64,000 nt of DNA, from positions 7,795 through 71,794 of the forward strand of contig CATFEX010000012.1 of the NCBI GenBank assembly GCA_949511625.1. Direction: 5' to 3'. Below, piece by piece: positions 26,872-34,980 of this stretch. Position 1 is the stretch's first letter, and every line of letters starts with the position of its first letter. Made by a program: the position numbers and the translations under genes. The notes below the pieces were generated by a model. That model made no database searches, had not been told where the DNA came from, and saw only the letters and a program-made list of their open reading frames with translations. Origin of the DNA: UBA11891 sp003533785 (GTDB lineage: Bacteria; Bacteroidota; Bacteroidia; Flavobacteriales; Flavobacteriaceae).

Positions 26872-28775
26872 CGTTTAAAGGTTTGTATATCAGTATACTG
26901 AATGGGACTATTTAAAAGTTTTTCTTTTGCAGTTAGAAGTACATAAAAGGGTTGGGATGCCGATTGGAAGTTGACCGCTTGAAAGGCGGCCCATTTTTCT
27001 CCTACCGTATCGATGGACCGGACTCCGCCATTGGGGTTGGGCATGTCAAAGGATTCTTCTTCCGTCAAAGGAGTACGATCGTCTACATAGAGGGAAATCA
27101 CAATGTAATTTTCATTCAACAGAGAAAAAACTGTTGGGTTCGACCATACTGTTTCTTCCATTTTTCGGCAATTGATGCAAGCCCAGCCTGTAAAGTCAAG
27201 CAGCATAGGTTTATTGGCAGCTAAAGCCGCACGACGACCTTCTTCAAAATCTTTGTAACATTCCAAGCCCAAAGGGCAATCTGAGGCTTGAGATTGAAGG
27301 GAGTAAAATTCTGGGGGTGGAAACCCGCTGAGCCCTTTGAGTTTGTTCTCTTGAGAAATCAGTCCATTGCCCAAATAAATCGTAACGGACAGTGCTAGAA
27401 AGGCAGCAAATACACGTCCACGACTCCGGTTCCTTTTGCTTTCTCCAGGGAAACGAAACACGCCAAATAAATAGAGTGTCAGCCCTAGGGCAAGGAGGGT
27501 CCAAATTCCCACAAAGACCTCTCGTTTCAATACTCCCCAATGCGCCACTAAATCGGCATTGGATAAAAACTTTAGGGCTAAGGCCAGTTCCAAAAACCCA
27601 AGTACCACTTTCACCGTAATCAACCACCCTCCAGATTGGGGAATGGCCTGCAACCATTTGGGAAAGAGCGCAAAGAAAGCAAAGGGAAAAGCCAAAGCCG
27701 TTCCAAAACCTAGCATCCCATAAGTCAGTTGCAGGGCACCGTTAGAGGTGCTGAGTGAGCCAGCAAGCAAGGATCCCAATATGGGTCCCGTACACGAAAA
27801 AGATACTAGAGCCAAGGTGAGTGCCATAAAAAAAATACCCCCCGCACCCGACCATTGTGAAGCGGAATCAGAGCGATTGGTCCAGCGGCTGGGTAGGGTG
27901 AGTTCGAAATAGCCAAAAAAGGAAAAAGCAAAAGCCACAAAAACAACAAAAAACACCAAGTTTAAAGTGATGTTGGTTGCAATCGTATTCAGAAATTCAG
28001 GATTGAGATTATCAATCAAATGAAAAGGCACACTCAAGAATCCATAAATCAATACGATAAAGAAGCCATATAACAGGGCCTGTAAACTTCCGTTTTGAGA
28101 CGGTTCTTTTTGGTTTATGAAATAAGAAACCGTAAGGGGAATCATCGGGAAAACGCAGGGTGTTAATAAAGCGAGAAGCCCTCCTAAGAGTCCAAGACTA
28201 AAAATACGCCAAAAGCCCGAATCGGAAGCGGCAATCTCATCTTCCAAGAGTGCAGTATTTTGAAGATTTAATTGCAAAGAATTTATACGTTCATTATTGT
28301 AGTCACTAAAGCTGGTTGCCTCTACGATAATCTCACCTGACCGTGCGAGTTGAAAAGTCTCAGTTCGAAAAATGCAGAGCTTGTCATCGCAGGCTTGATA
28401 ATTAATTTCGCCTTGAATTCGATCGCTGATATTCGAAGCAAATTGAAACGTTTGAGTGAAGATGGCTTCCTTTTCAAAATAGGTGAGATCCATTTCAAAA
28501 ACAGGGTCAAAGGCGGTCTTGCTTTCCGATTCTTCTACGGAGCCCAACAGACGAATTTCTTCCTTGGTTTTGGTATAGATAAATTCGGTTGGAATTGCTC
28601 CTTCTGGATTGGAGAATTGGGAATACAAATGCCAGTTTTCATCTAGGGTTGCTCGATGCTGTATTTGGTAAGTGATGCTGTCGATTGCCTTTAGCTCATG
28701 TGACCATTTTACAGGGGTTTGAGCCACCACCACACTTGCCCAAAAAAGAAGAAACGAGGCAAAAATCTTTTTCAT
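26835..28775 (-). CDS. dsbD: thiol:disulfide interchange protein DsbD
   Basis: 646-residue inner-membrane reductant conduit. Signal peptide MKKIFASFLLFWASVVVAQ, then an N-terminal DsbD-alpha-like domain with CDDKLCIF (about residues 129-136), then an eight-helix core with the redox cysteines in TPCVFPMIPLTVSYF and SFSCTGPILGSLLAG, then a C-terminal thioredoxin domain with WACINCRKMEE. It moves electrons from cytoplasmic thioredoxin to periplasmic substrates (established for the family). Coupled to tilS by an ATGA overlap and overlapping the receptor gene downstream. Confidence 0.93.
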   Translation of the reverse strand: MKKIFASFLLFWASVVVAQTPVKWSHELKAIDSITYQIQHRATLDENWHLYSQFSNPEGAIPTEFIYTKTKEEIRLLGSVEESESKTAFDPVFEMDLTYFEKEAIFTQTFQFASNISDRIQGEINYQACDDKLCIFRTETFQLARSGEIIVEATSFSDYNNERINSLQLNLQNTALLEDEIAASDSGFWRIFSLGLLGGLLALLTPCVFPMIPLTVSYFINQKEPSQNGSLQALLYGFFIVLIYGFLSVPFHLIDNLNPEFLNTIATNITLNLVFFVVFVAFAFSFFGYFELTLPSRWTNRSDSASQWSGAGGIFFMALTLALVSFSCTGPILGSLLAGSLSTSNGALQLTYGMLGFGTALAFPFAFFALFPKWLQAIPQSGGWLITVKVVLGFLELALALKFLSNADLVAHWGVLKREVFVGIWTLLALGLTLYLFGVFRFPGESKRNRSRGRVFAAFLALSVTIYLGNGLISQENKLKGLSGFPPPEFYSLQSQASDCPLGLECYKDFEEGRRAALAANKPMLLDFTGWACINCRKMEETVWSNPTVFSLLNENYIVISLYVDDRTPLTEEESFDMPNPNGGVRSIDTVGEKWAAFQAVNFQSASQPFYVLLTAKEKLLNSPIQYTDIQTFKRWLQQGWDAFQE

Positions 28776-30070
28776 TGAGTAAAGGTAAGTAAAACTCCTT
28801 CAGAACTTTTTGGAGCACACACAAATTTTCGGTTGCAGCGTTTGCCCACTACCCATATTACTTCTTGTTCTTTGCAAAGCAACCATTGGTTCTCTTTTTG
28901 CTGCTGAGAATATTTTTCATCCTTGAAGTATTTACTAATGGATTTTTTTCCCGTCATACCCGTGGGATAGAAAAAATCGCCTTGTTGTCGGCGGCGCAGC
29001 TGAAGGGGAAAATGAATTTGACGGCTATCCAAATAGGCTTGGTGGGGTTCCAAAAGAGTGGGTGGAACAATGGTCTGTTCAATACTTAAGGGAAGTGATT
29101 CTAGATCGGCCCAATTGCGAAGGGAATAACTGATCCATTCTTTGGATTCAGTGCGTTCCAATTGCAGGTGTTGGCGTTCACGCTGCAGCTTATGAGTTTC
29201 AGAAAATAGTGCTTTCCCGGAAGTTGCTCCCAATAATTTTTCTACTTCCTTGGCATGAAATCCAAAGGGAGAAAAAAGTTCATGGGATAAAAACGCTAGG
29301 TGGGAGTGCTTCTGTAGAGGGGTCACCTCCACCCGAATTCCTTTTGTGGTTTCTTTCCAATACTGTTTTTTCCATTGTGCAATCCCATCGGTGACAAAAG
29401 CCTGTTGTTGCGTATTCCAATTAAGTGTCTTCTGAAATTGAGATGCCCATTGCGGATATTCTTTCACCAAAGCTGGAGTTATAAGATGGCGTACTCGATT
29501 TCGTTGATAGGTATCCGTTGCATTGGAGCTATCTTCACACCAATTTAAATTTTGAGTATGGGCATAGTCTATAATTTGTCTTTTGGTAAATGGCAATAAA
29601 GGCCGTTGCACTTTTCCCTGTTGGTGGGGAATCCCTAACAGACCCTTAGGCCCTGTAGCACGCAAGCTATTCATTAAAAAAGTCTCCAATTGATCGTTGA
29701 GATGGTGGGCTGTAAGTATGGCATCAAACTGATGTTCATTGGCCAATTGGTCGAACCATTGGTAGCGCAACTCCCGCGCTGCCATCTGTATGGAAAGGCC
29801 TTTATCATCGGCATACTTTTGAGTTTCAAAATAATGGTTATAAAACGGGAGCTGGTGTTGCTGAGCCCAATCTTCGAGAAAAAGAATTTCTCGATCGGCT
29901 TCTTTTCGCAATTGAAAATGACAATAGGCAATAGAAAAAGGAATCTCAAGGCGCTTCAATAAATCTGATAATACCATACTGTCTACTCCTGAACTATTGG
30001 CTATCAGTACATTCTGGCCAAATAAATCAGGGAATTTATTACGGATATGTAATTCAAACTCCTTTTTCAC
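28772..30070 (-). CDS. tilS: tRNA(Ile)-lysidine synthetase
   Basis: Converts C34 of the CAU-anticodon tRNA-Ile to lysidine, using ATP and lysine. N-type ATPase PP-loop SSGVDSM at residues 26-32, then HHLNDQLETFLMN and the GLLGIPHQQG region typical of TilS, plus a C-terminal domain with FYPTGMTGKKSISKYFKDEK. The 432-residue length fits. The start is GTG at 30070: it gives the expected distance to the PP-loop, and a TAATTTTG promoter box lies only 4 bases before it, so the mRNA may be leaderless. dsbD follows with an ATGA overlap. Confidence 0.92.
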   Translation of the reverse strand: MKKEFELHIRNKFPDLFGQNVLIANSSGVDSMVLSDLLKRLEIPFSIAYCHFQLRKEADREILFLEDWAQQHQLPFYNHYFETQKYADDKGLSIQMAARELRYQWFDQLANEHQFDAILTAHHLNDQLETFLMNSLRATGPKGLLGIPHQQGKVQRPLLPFTKRQIIDYAHTQNLNWCEDSSNATDTYQRNRVRHLITPALVKEYPQWASQFQKTLNWNTQQQAFVTDGIAQWKKQYWKETTKGIRVEVTPLQKHSHLAFLSHELFSPFGFHAKEVEKLLGATSGKALFSETHKLQRERQHLQLERTESKEWISYSLRNWADLESLPLSIEQTIVPPTLLEPHQAYLDSRQIHFPLQLRRRQQGDFFYPTGMTGKKSISKYFKDEKYSQQQKENQWLLCKEQEVIWVVGKRCNRKFVCAPKSSEGVLLTFTQ

Positions 30071-30074
30071 ATAT

Positions 30075-30082
30075 CAAAATTA
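30075..30082 (-). promoter_or_regulatory. -7 promoter element directly before tilS
   Basis: TAATTTTG on the minus strand matches TAnnTTTG, followed by four bases (ATAT) and then the GTG start codon. Transcription would begin at or next to the start codon. The -33 region is not a good match. Confidence 0.45.
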
Positions 30083-30138
30083 CGGAATTATCAATGCTTT
30101 TGAAGCCATGGTGAAAGAATGATAAAAATCTAGTGGTA

Positions 30139-30171
30139 TTTGGAAAAGAAGCAACAATGCCTTTATATTTG
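30139..30171 (+). promoter_or_regulatory. arginine operon promoter (TTTG-N21-TATATTTG)
   Basis: TTTG at 30139-30142 and TATATTTG at 30164-30171 match the Bacteroidota -33 and -7 elements with 21 bases between them. The predicted transcript start is at about 30175-30178, at the GTG of the candidate Arg-rich leader ORF. It is the best-formed promoter in the window together with that of rpsF. Confidence 0.6.
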
Positions 30172-30175
30172 CACT

Positions 30176-30247
30176 GTGCAAACACGCGTTATACATACAC
30201 ACTATACTTTTCCGGTTCGTCGCCCGCGTCGTCGCCCCTTGGGGTAA
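30176..30247 (+). CDS. candidate arginine leader peptide (ArgL-like)
   Basis: A 23-codon ORF starting with GTG at 30176, exactly 4 bases after the -7 element, and ending with TAA at 30245. Its C-terminal part reads PVRRPRRRPLG: five arginine codons (CGT CGC, then CGT CGT CGC) within six codons, plus one earlier CGC. It precedes an operon encoding arginine synthesis. An Arg-codon run in a short leader is the hallmark of ribosome-mediated attenuation (known for trp, his and ilv leaders). The three prolines may also slow ribosomes, and proC is in the same operon. The start codon is inferred; no ATG is available in this frame. Confidence 0.6.
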   Translation: MQTRVIHTHYTFPVRRPRRRPLG

Positions 30248-30284
30248 TCTCTCTATTATGGGAACCTAGGTGCGTCCGGTTCTT
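30212..30284 (+). promoter_or_regulatory. possible arg attenuator: mutually exclusive RNA stems
   Basis: TCCGGTTC occurs twice, at 30211-30218 (just before the Arg codons) and 30275-30282. Between them lies GGGAACC (30260-30266), whose GAACC can pair with either GGTTC copy. The downstream choice gives a hairpin GAACC-ta-GG-tgcgt-CC-GGTTC (30262-30282), extendable by G-U pairs and followed by TTT. A run of eight T lies at 30301-30308, 18 bases beyond the hairpin, too far for a classical terminator. The switch is seen in sequence; its function is inference. Confidence 0.4.
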
Positions 30285-30326
30285 TACTCGTCCTTCTCAA
30301 TTTTTTTTATCATTCAATCCCTCCCA

Positions 30327-30908
30327 ATGGAGATTTTAATTGCACGTTCAAAACATATAAAATACGCCCAAGCCATCAGCGAAGAAATTGATGCTTCGGC
30401 AAAAGTTCGCGGAACCGGAATCGCTCGTAGGTCCCCAGAATACATTGCTTCCAAAATGGAAAAACAGCAGGCTATTATTGCCCTTTCCGAGGGGCAAATT
30501 GCTGGTTTTTGCTATATTGAAGTCTGGGGACAAGGCCAGTATTTGGCTCATTCAGGTCTTATTGTTTTTCCAAAATATAGAGGAAATGGCTTGGCCAAAA
30601 TCATTAAGAAAAAAACATTAGAGTATTCACAAAAGTGCTATCCTGAAGCCAAAATATTCGGTATTACTACGGGGAAAGCCGTCATGAAAATCAACTCGGA
30701 CTTGGGTTATAAACCCGTTCACTTTTCGGAACTCACCGACGATTTGGAGTTTTGGAAGGGATGTCAAAGTTGTAAAAACTACGATGTATTGATCCGAACC
30801 GAACGAACCATGTGCCTGTGCACAGGTATGCTCTATGAAGGACCCAAAAAAGGAACGTCTAAAAAATCAAATTGGAAAAAGCTTTTTTCCACTAAAAAAC
30901 GATCATGA
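30327..30908 (+). CDS. GNAT acyltransferase heading the arginine operon (likely N-acylglutamate synthase)
   Basis: 193-residue GNAT-fold protein. The acyl-CoA loop is visible as YRGNGL (residues 84-89), following SGLIVFPK. The C-terminus carries four cysteines as C146-x2-C149 and C163-x-C165, then a Lys-rich tail. As the only acyltransferase in an operon that otherwise covers arginine synthesis through acylated intermediates, it is the best candidate for glutamate N-acetyl- or N-succinyltransferase, the ArgA role (inference). The ATG at 30327 is preferred over an in-frame GTG at 30270, which would include the RNA hairpin. Its stop overlaps argG by 4 bases (ATGA). Confidence 0.8.
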   Translation: MEILIARSKHIKYAQAISEEIDASAKVRGTGIARRSPEYIASKMEKQQAIIALSEGQIAGFCYIEVWGQGQYLAHSGLIVFPKYRGNGLAKIIKKKTLEYSQKCYPEAKIFGITTGKAVMKINSDLGYKPVHFSELTDDLEFWKGCQSCKNYDVLIRTERTMCLCTGMLYEGPKKGTSKKSNWKKLFSTKKRS

Positions 30909-32089
30909 AAAAACTTGTATTGGCCTATAGTGGCGGTCTCGATACTTCTTACTGCCTGAGAAGTCTTTCCCAAAAAGACTTTGATGTTCATGCTGTAAGT
31001 GTAAATACGGGAGGCTTTAGCCCAGAAGAAGTCAAAGAAATGAAAGTCAAAGCACTCGCTTTGGGTGCTTCCCATTATGAGAATATTGATGCTTTGGATA
31101 GTTACTACCTGCGTATTGTGCAATTTCTCTTGTATGGAAATATTCTTCGTAACGGTACCTATCCTTTATCCGTATCCGCAGAACGAATTGTTCAGGGCTT
31201 AGATATTATAGCCTATGCCCAAAAAATTGGAGCAGACGCGATTGCACACGGAAGTACAGGTGCAGGCAATGACCAAGTGCGTTTTGATATGATCTTTCAA
31301 ATCCTGGCCCCAAATATTGAAATCATCACCCCCATTCGCGATCAGCAATTATCCCGACAAGAAGAAATTGACTATCTGAAAAAAGAAGGTTTTGAAATGT
31401 CTTGGGAGAAAGCAAAGTACTCCATCAACCAAGGTCTTTGGGGAACCAGTGTGGGCGGAGCCGAAACGCTTACCTCACACCAAAACTTACCTGAAGAGGC
31501 GTATCCATCCCCATTGGTGCGAAACGATTCTCTAAAAATAGAAATCACTTTTGAAAGAGGACAGGCCGTTGCTATAGACGGTAAGGAAGACTCCCCTGTT
31601 GCTGTCATCCAACAGCTGCAAGCCCTTGCTGCTCCATTTGCTATCGGCCGCGATATTCATGTGGGCGACACCATTGTGGGTATCAAAGGGCGGGTGGGCT
31701 TTGAGGCAGCCGCCCCAATTATATTAATCAAAGCCCATCAATTGCTGGAAAAACATACCTTAAGTAAATGGCAACTTTTCCAAAAAGAACAGCTGGGTCA
31801 ATTCTATGGTATGCAACTCCACGAAGGACATTATTTGGATCCTGTGATGCGGGATATAGAAGCCTTTCTTTTGTCCAGTCAGCAAACCGTTAGTGGTCGT
31901 GTTGCTGTACAGCTTCACCCCTACCGATTTGAGCTGGAAGGCATTCGTTCCGATAACGATCTGATGCAAGCCAAGTTTGGCAGCTATGGAGAAATGAATA
32001 CGGCATGGAACGCCGAGGAAGCCAAAGGTTTTATCAAAGTGCTGGCCACCGCATCTAAAGTGTATCACTCTGTAAATAAAAAACTATGA
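30905..32089 (+). CDS. argG: argininosuccinate synthase
   Basis: Joins citrulline and aspartate with ATP. The PP-loop motif AYSGGLDTSYCL is at residues 7-18, followed by the family segments AHGSTGAGNDQVRFD (about 120) and an NQGLWG region. The 394-residue length is normal. Overlaps the GNAT gene and argC by ATGA on both sides. Placed second in the operon although it acts late in the pathway. Confidence 0.94.
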   Translation: MKKLVLAYSGGLDTSYCLRSLSQKDFDVHAVSVNTGGFSPEEVKEMKVKALALGASHYENIDALDSYYLRIVQFLLYGNILRNGTYPLSVSAERIVQGLDIIAYAQKIGADAIAHGSTGAGNDQVRFDMIFQILAPNIEIITPIRDQQLSRQEEIDYLKKEGFEMSWEKAKYSINQGLWGTSVGGAETLTSHQNLPEEAYPSPLVRNDSLKIEITFERGQAVAIDGKEDSPVAVIQQLQALAAPFAIGRDIHVGDTIVGIKGRVGFEAAAPIILIKAHQLLEKHTLSKWQLFQKEQLGQFYGMQLHEGHYLDPVMRDIEAFLLSSQQTVSGRVAVQLHPYRFELEGIRSDNDLMQAKFGSYGEMNTAWNAEEAKGFIKVLATASKVYHSVNKKL

Positions 32090-33057
32090 AAAAGGTTGGC
32101 ATCATAGGAGGGTCTGGAATCACTGGAGGTGAATTGATTCGCTTGGTTTTAAATCATCCTGGTTTATCTCTGGACTTTGTCTACTCTACCACCCGCCCGG
32201 GAACACGCTTAGCAGAAACGCATTCAGATTTGTTGGGACAAACAACGCTTTGTTTTTCCGATAAGGTAAATCCCGAAGTAGAAGCGGTTTTCCTGTGCTT
32301 AGGGCACGGCCATTCCAAGCCTTTTTTGGAGGCACACCATTTTAGTGATACCACTGTGATTATTGACTTGAGTAATGAATTCCGCCTCCAAAAGGAAGCG
32401 AACTTCCAGAGTGAGTCATTTGTCTATGGTTTGCCAGAGTATCAAAGAGAACGAATTCAACAAGCCCGTTGCATTGCTAACCCAGGGTGTTTTGCCACGG
32501 CCATACAGCTAGCCTTGCTCCCTTTGGCTCATCATCAATCGATAAACAATTCGGTTCATATCAATGCAGTGACTGGCAGTACGGGAGCCGGTGTGGGACT
32601 GAGTCCTACCACACACTTCAGTTGGCGGAATCAGAATGTGAGTTGGTATAAACCCTTTACGCACCAGCATTTGGATGAAATTGAAGAGACCTTATTTTCT
32701 AAGCAAGAGGCTCGAGAACTTCTCTTCCTCCCCCAACGAGGAAACTTTACCCGAGGGATTTTTGCCACTGCTTACACTCGTTATGATGGCAGTCTTCAGG
32801 AGGTACAAGACTTGTTTGAAAACTATTATGAAAACCATCCTTTTACACAGGTCTCCCAAAAAGAGGTGCATCTAAAACAAGTTATCAATACCAATCAATG
32901 CCATATCCATTTGCACCAACACCAAGACTACTTACTCATTACTTCTGTGCTCGACAATCTTCTAAAAGGAGCTTCGGGCCAAGCCCTGCAAAACCTTAAC
33001 TTGATTATGGGTTGGGAAGAAACTCTAGGGCTTCAACTAAAAGCAACCCACTATTAA
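32086..33057 (+). CDS. argC: N-acetyl-gamma-glutamyl-phosphate reductase
   Basis: NADPH-dependent reduction of N-acylglutamyl phosphate to the semialdehyde. N-terminal Rossmann motif VGIIGGSGITGGELIRL, catalytic cysteine in ANPGCFATAIQLALLPL (about residue 138), and SGTSGAG-like segment TGSTGAGVG. The 323 residues correspond to the shorter ArgC type. Overlaps argG by ATGA. Could act on N-succinyl substrates if the pathway is succinylated (see argF). Confidence 0.93.
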   Translation: MKKVGIIGGSGITGGELIRLVLNHPGLSLDFVYSTTRPGTRLAETHSDLLGQTTLCFSDKVNPEVEAVFLCLGHGHSKPFLEAHHFSDTTVIIDLSNEFRLQKEANFQSESFVYGLPEYQRERIQQARCIANPGCFATAIQLALLPLAHHQSINNSVHINAVTGSTGAGVGLSPTTHFSWRNQNVSWYKPFTHQHLDEIEETLFSKQEARELLFLPQRGNFTRGIFATAYTRYDGSLQEVQDLFENYYENHPFTQVSQKEVHLKQVINTNQCHIHLHQHQDYLLITSVLDNLLKGASGQALQNLNLIMGWEETLGLQLKATHY

Positions 33058-33067
33058 TTTTTCACTT

Positions 33068-33862
33068 ATGAGAATCGCTATTATCGGAACTGGAAATTTA
33101 GGACTCAGCATTGCCAAAGGCATTGTATTGAACCAAACGCACACTTCTCTCTATTTAACCAAACGCAATCTCGCTGCCATTGAGAAATGGAAAGACTATG
33201 AAGCAGTGACACTAACAACCGACAACAGAGAAGCGGTTCAGAATTCGGATATTCTCATTTTTGCAGTACAACCCAATCAATTGGAAGAAATTCTAACAGA
33301 GGTTAGGGATTTGTTTACTGAAAAGCATGTATTGATATCTACCATCACAGGATTTAAAATCAGCAGAATGGAGGGTATTGTAGGGGCTGATTATCCGATT
33401 ATCCGTTCCATGCCTAATACAGCTATTGCTGTTGGAAAGTCCATGACCTGCCTCTGTTCCAACACCAAGGGAGAAAAAAGAGTCGCTATTGCCGAAGCCA
33501 TTTTCAATGCATTGGGAACCACCATTGCCATTGAAGAAGAACATATGCAAGCAGCTACTGTAATTTGTGCCAGTGGAATTGCTTTTTGGATGCGATTGAT
33601 TCGTGCTACTACCCAGGGAGGTGTTCAGCTTGGTTTTGATGCTGAAATTGCCATGAAAATGTCCATGCAAACCGCTTTGGGGGCAGCGAGTCTATTAATT
33701 GAAACAAACTCCCATCCCGAACAAGAAATCGATCGAGTGACCACGCCTAGAGGATGTACAATCACGGGCTTAAACGAAATGGAACACCAAGGTTTAAGTA
33801 GTTCTCTGATTAGAGGGCTCAATGCATCCTTTGAAAAAATCAATGAAATTTCAAAATCATGA
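33068..33862 (+). CDS. proC: pyrroline-5-carboxylate reductase
   Basis: NAD(P)H-dependent last step of proline synthesis. N-terminal dinucleotide motif IAIIGTGNLGLSIAKG; IRSMPNTAIAVGKSMTCL near residue 117 and the C-terminal VTTPRGCTITGLNEME match the P5C-reductase signature (usually TSPGGTT). 264 residues. It lies between argC and argD and overlaps argD by ATGA, so proline and arginine synthesis are under one promoter here. A modified role on an arginine-pathway intermediate cannot be excluded. Confidence 0.88.
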   Translation: MRIAIIGTGNLGLSIAKGIVLNQTHTSLYLTKRNLAAIEKWKDYEAVTLTTDNREAVQNSDILIFAVQPNQLEEILTEVRDLFTEKHVLISTITGFKISRMEGIVGADYPIIRSMPNTAIAVGKSMTCLCSNTKGEKRVAIAEAIFNALGTTIAIEEEHMQAATVICASGIAFWMRLIRATTQGGVQLGFDAEIAMKMSMQTALGAASLLIETNSHPEQEIDRVTTPRGCTITGLNEMEHQGLSSSLIRGLNASFEKINEISKS

Positions 33863-34980
33863 AGCTATTTGAGGTCTATCCGCTGTATGATGTCCAGCCC
33901 ACTCGTGCAAAGGATGTCTATGTGTATGATGCTGAGGGAACCGCTTACTTAGACCTCTACGGAGGGCATGCGGTGATTTCAATTGGGCATAGCCACCCAC
34001 ACTATGTTCAGAGTTTACATGAACAACTGGACAACATCGCTTTCTATTCCAATGCCATTCAAAATCCTTGGCAACAAAAATTGGCTGATGCCATAGGCGA
34101 ACATTCCTGTCTGCACGATTACCAGCTTTTTATGTGTAGCTCTGGAGCAGAAGCCATTGAAAATGCATTGAAGATGGCTTCATTCCATACTGGTAAAAAA
34201 CGTGTATTAGCTTTTAAAGGAGCTTTTCATGGACGGACCTCAGCCGCTGTAGCCGTAACCGATAATCAAAAAATTATCGCTCCTCTGAATGCACAGCAAG
34301 CCGTTTGTTTTGTCCCTTTTGAGGATCATCAAGCGGTAGAAAAAGAGCTTCAAAAAGGAGACGTGTGTGCTGTGATTTTTGAACCCATTCAAGGCGTTGG
34401 TGGATTGGATACTCCTTCCAAGGAATTTATTATCCAATTGGAACGTTTGTGTCAACACTATAATACCTGTCTAATTGCCGATGAGGTTCAGTCTGGCTTT
34501 TCTCGATCAGGTACTTTTTTTGCTTTTCAAAATACGTCCATCAAACCCCATATCATTACAATGGCCAAAGGCATGGGTAATGGATTCCCCGTGGGAGGTA
34601 TTCTCATTCACCCCGACCTTAAAGCACAATATGGACTTTTAGGGACTACTTTCGGAGGGAATCACCTTGCTTGTCGTGCGGCGCTAGCCGTACTGGACGT
34701 CTTGAAACGAGACAAACTTCAAGAACACGCAAGTCAAATGGAACAGTATTTTAGAGAAAAAGCTGCTCAAATTTCAGGGGTAAAAATAAAGGGACGTGGC
34801 TTAATGCTTGGATTGGAGTTCGACTTTGAAGTAGGTCCCCTACGAAAACGACTCATTCACGAAAAACATATTTTTACCGGTGGTAGTAGTAATAAAAAAG
34901 TATTGCGTATCCTGCCACCCTTAACAGTACAAACGGAACATTTTGATGCCTTTTTTACCGCTTTACACGATGTATTATGA
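33859..34980 (+). CDS. argD: acetylornithine aminotransferase
   Basis: Class III PLP aminotransferase, 373 residues. Visible motifs are SSGAEAIENALKMA (phosphate loop), GAFHGRTSAAVAVT, the LIADEVQSGFSRSG aspartate that contacts the PLP nitrogen, and the PLP lysine in ITMAKGMGNGFPVGG (about residue 237). Transfers the amino group from glutamate to N-acylglutamate semialdehyde. Overlaps proC and argF by 4 bases each (ATGA). Confidence 0.93.
   Translation: MKLFEVYPLYDVQPTRAKDVYVYDAEGTAYLDLYGGHAVISIGHSHPHYVQSLHEQLDNIAFYSNAIQNPWQQKLADAIGEHSCLHDYQLFMCSSGAEAIENALKMASFHTGKKRVLAFKGAFHGRTSAAVAVTDNQKIIAPLNAQQAVCFVPFEDHQAVEKELQKGDVCAVIFEPIQGVGGLDTPSKEFIIQLERLCQHYNTCLIADEVQSGFSRSGTFFAFQNTSIKPHIITMAKGMGNGFPVGGILIHPDLKAQYGLLGTTFGGNHLACRAALAVLDVLKRDKLQEHASQMEQYFREKAAQISGVKIKGRGLMLGLEFDFEVGPLRKRLIHEKHIFTGGSSNKKVLRILPPLTVQTEHFDAFFTALHDVL

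Noticed and set aside
30299..30308. T-run of eight as a terminator U-tract for the arginine leader
   Set aside because: It lies 18 bases beyond the hairpin at 30262-30282; a classical intrinsic terminator needs the U-run directly after the stem.
30133..30339. 68-codon plus-strand ORF in the arginine leader region
   Set aside because: It reads the leader in another frame, begins before the promoter -7 element and continues into the GNAT gene out of frame, so it cannot be the translated leader.
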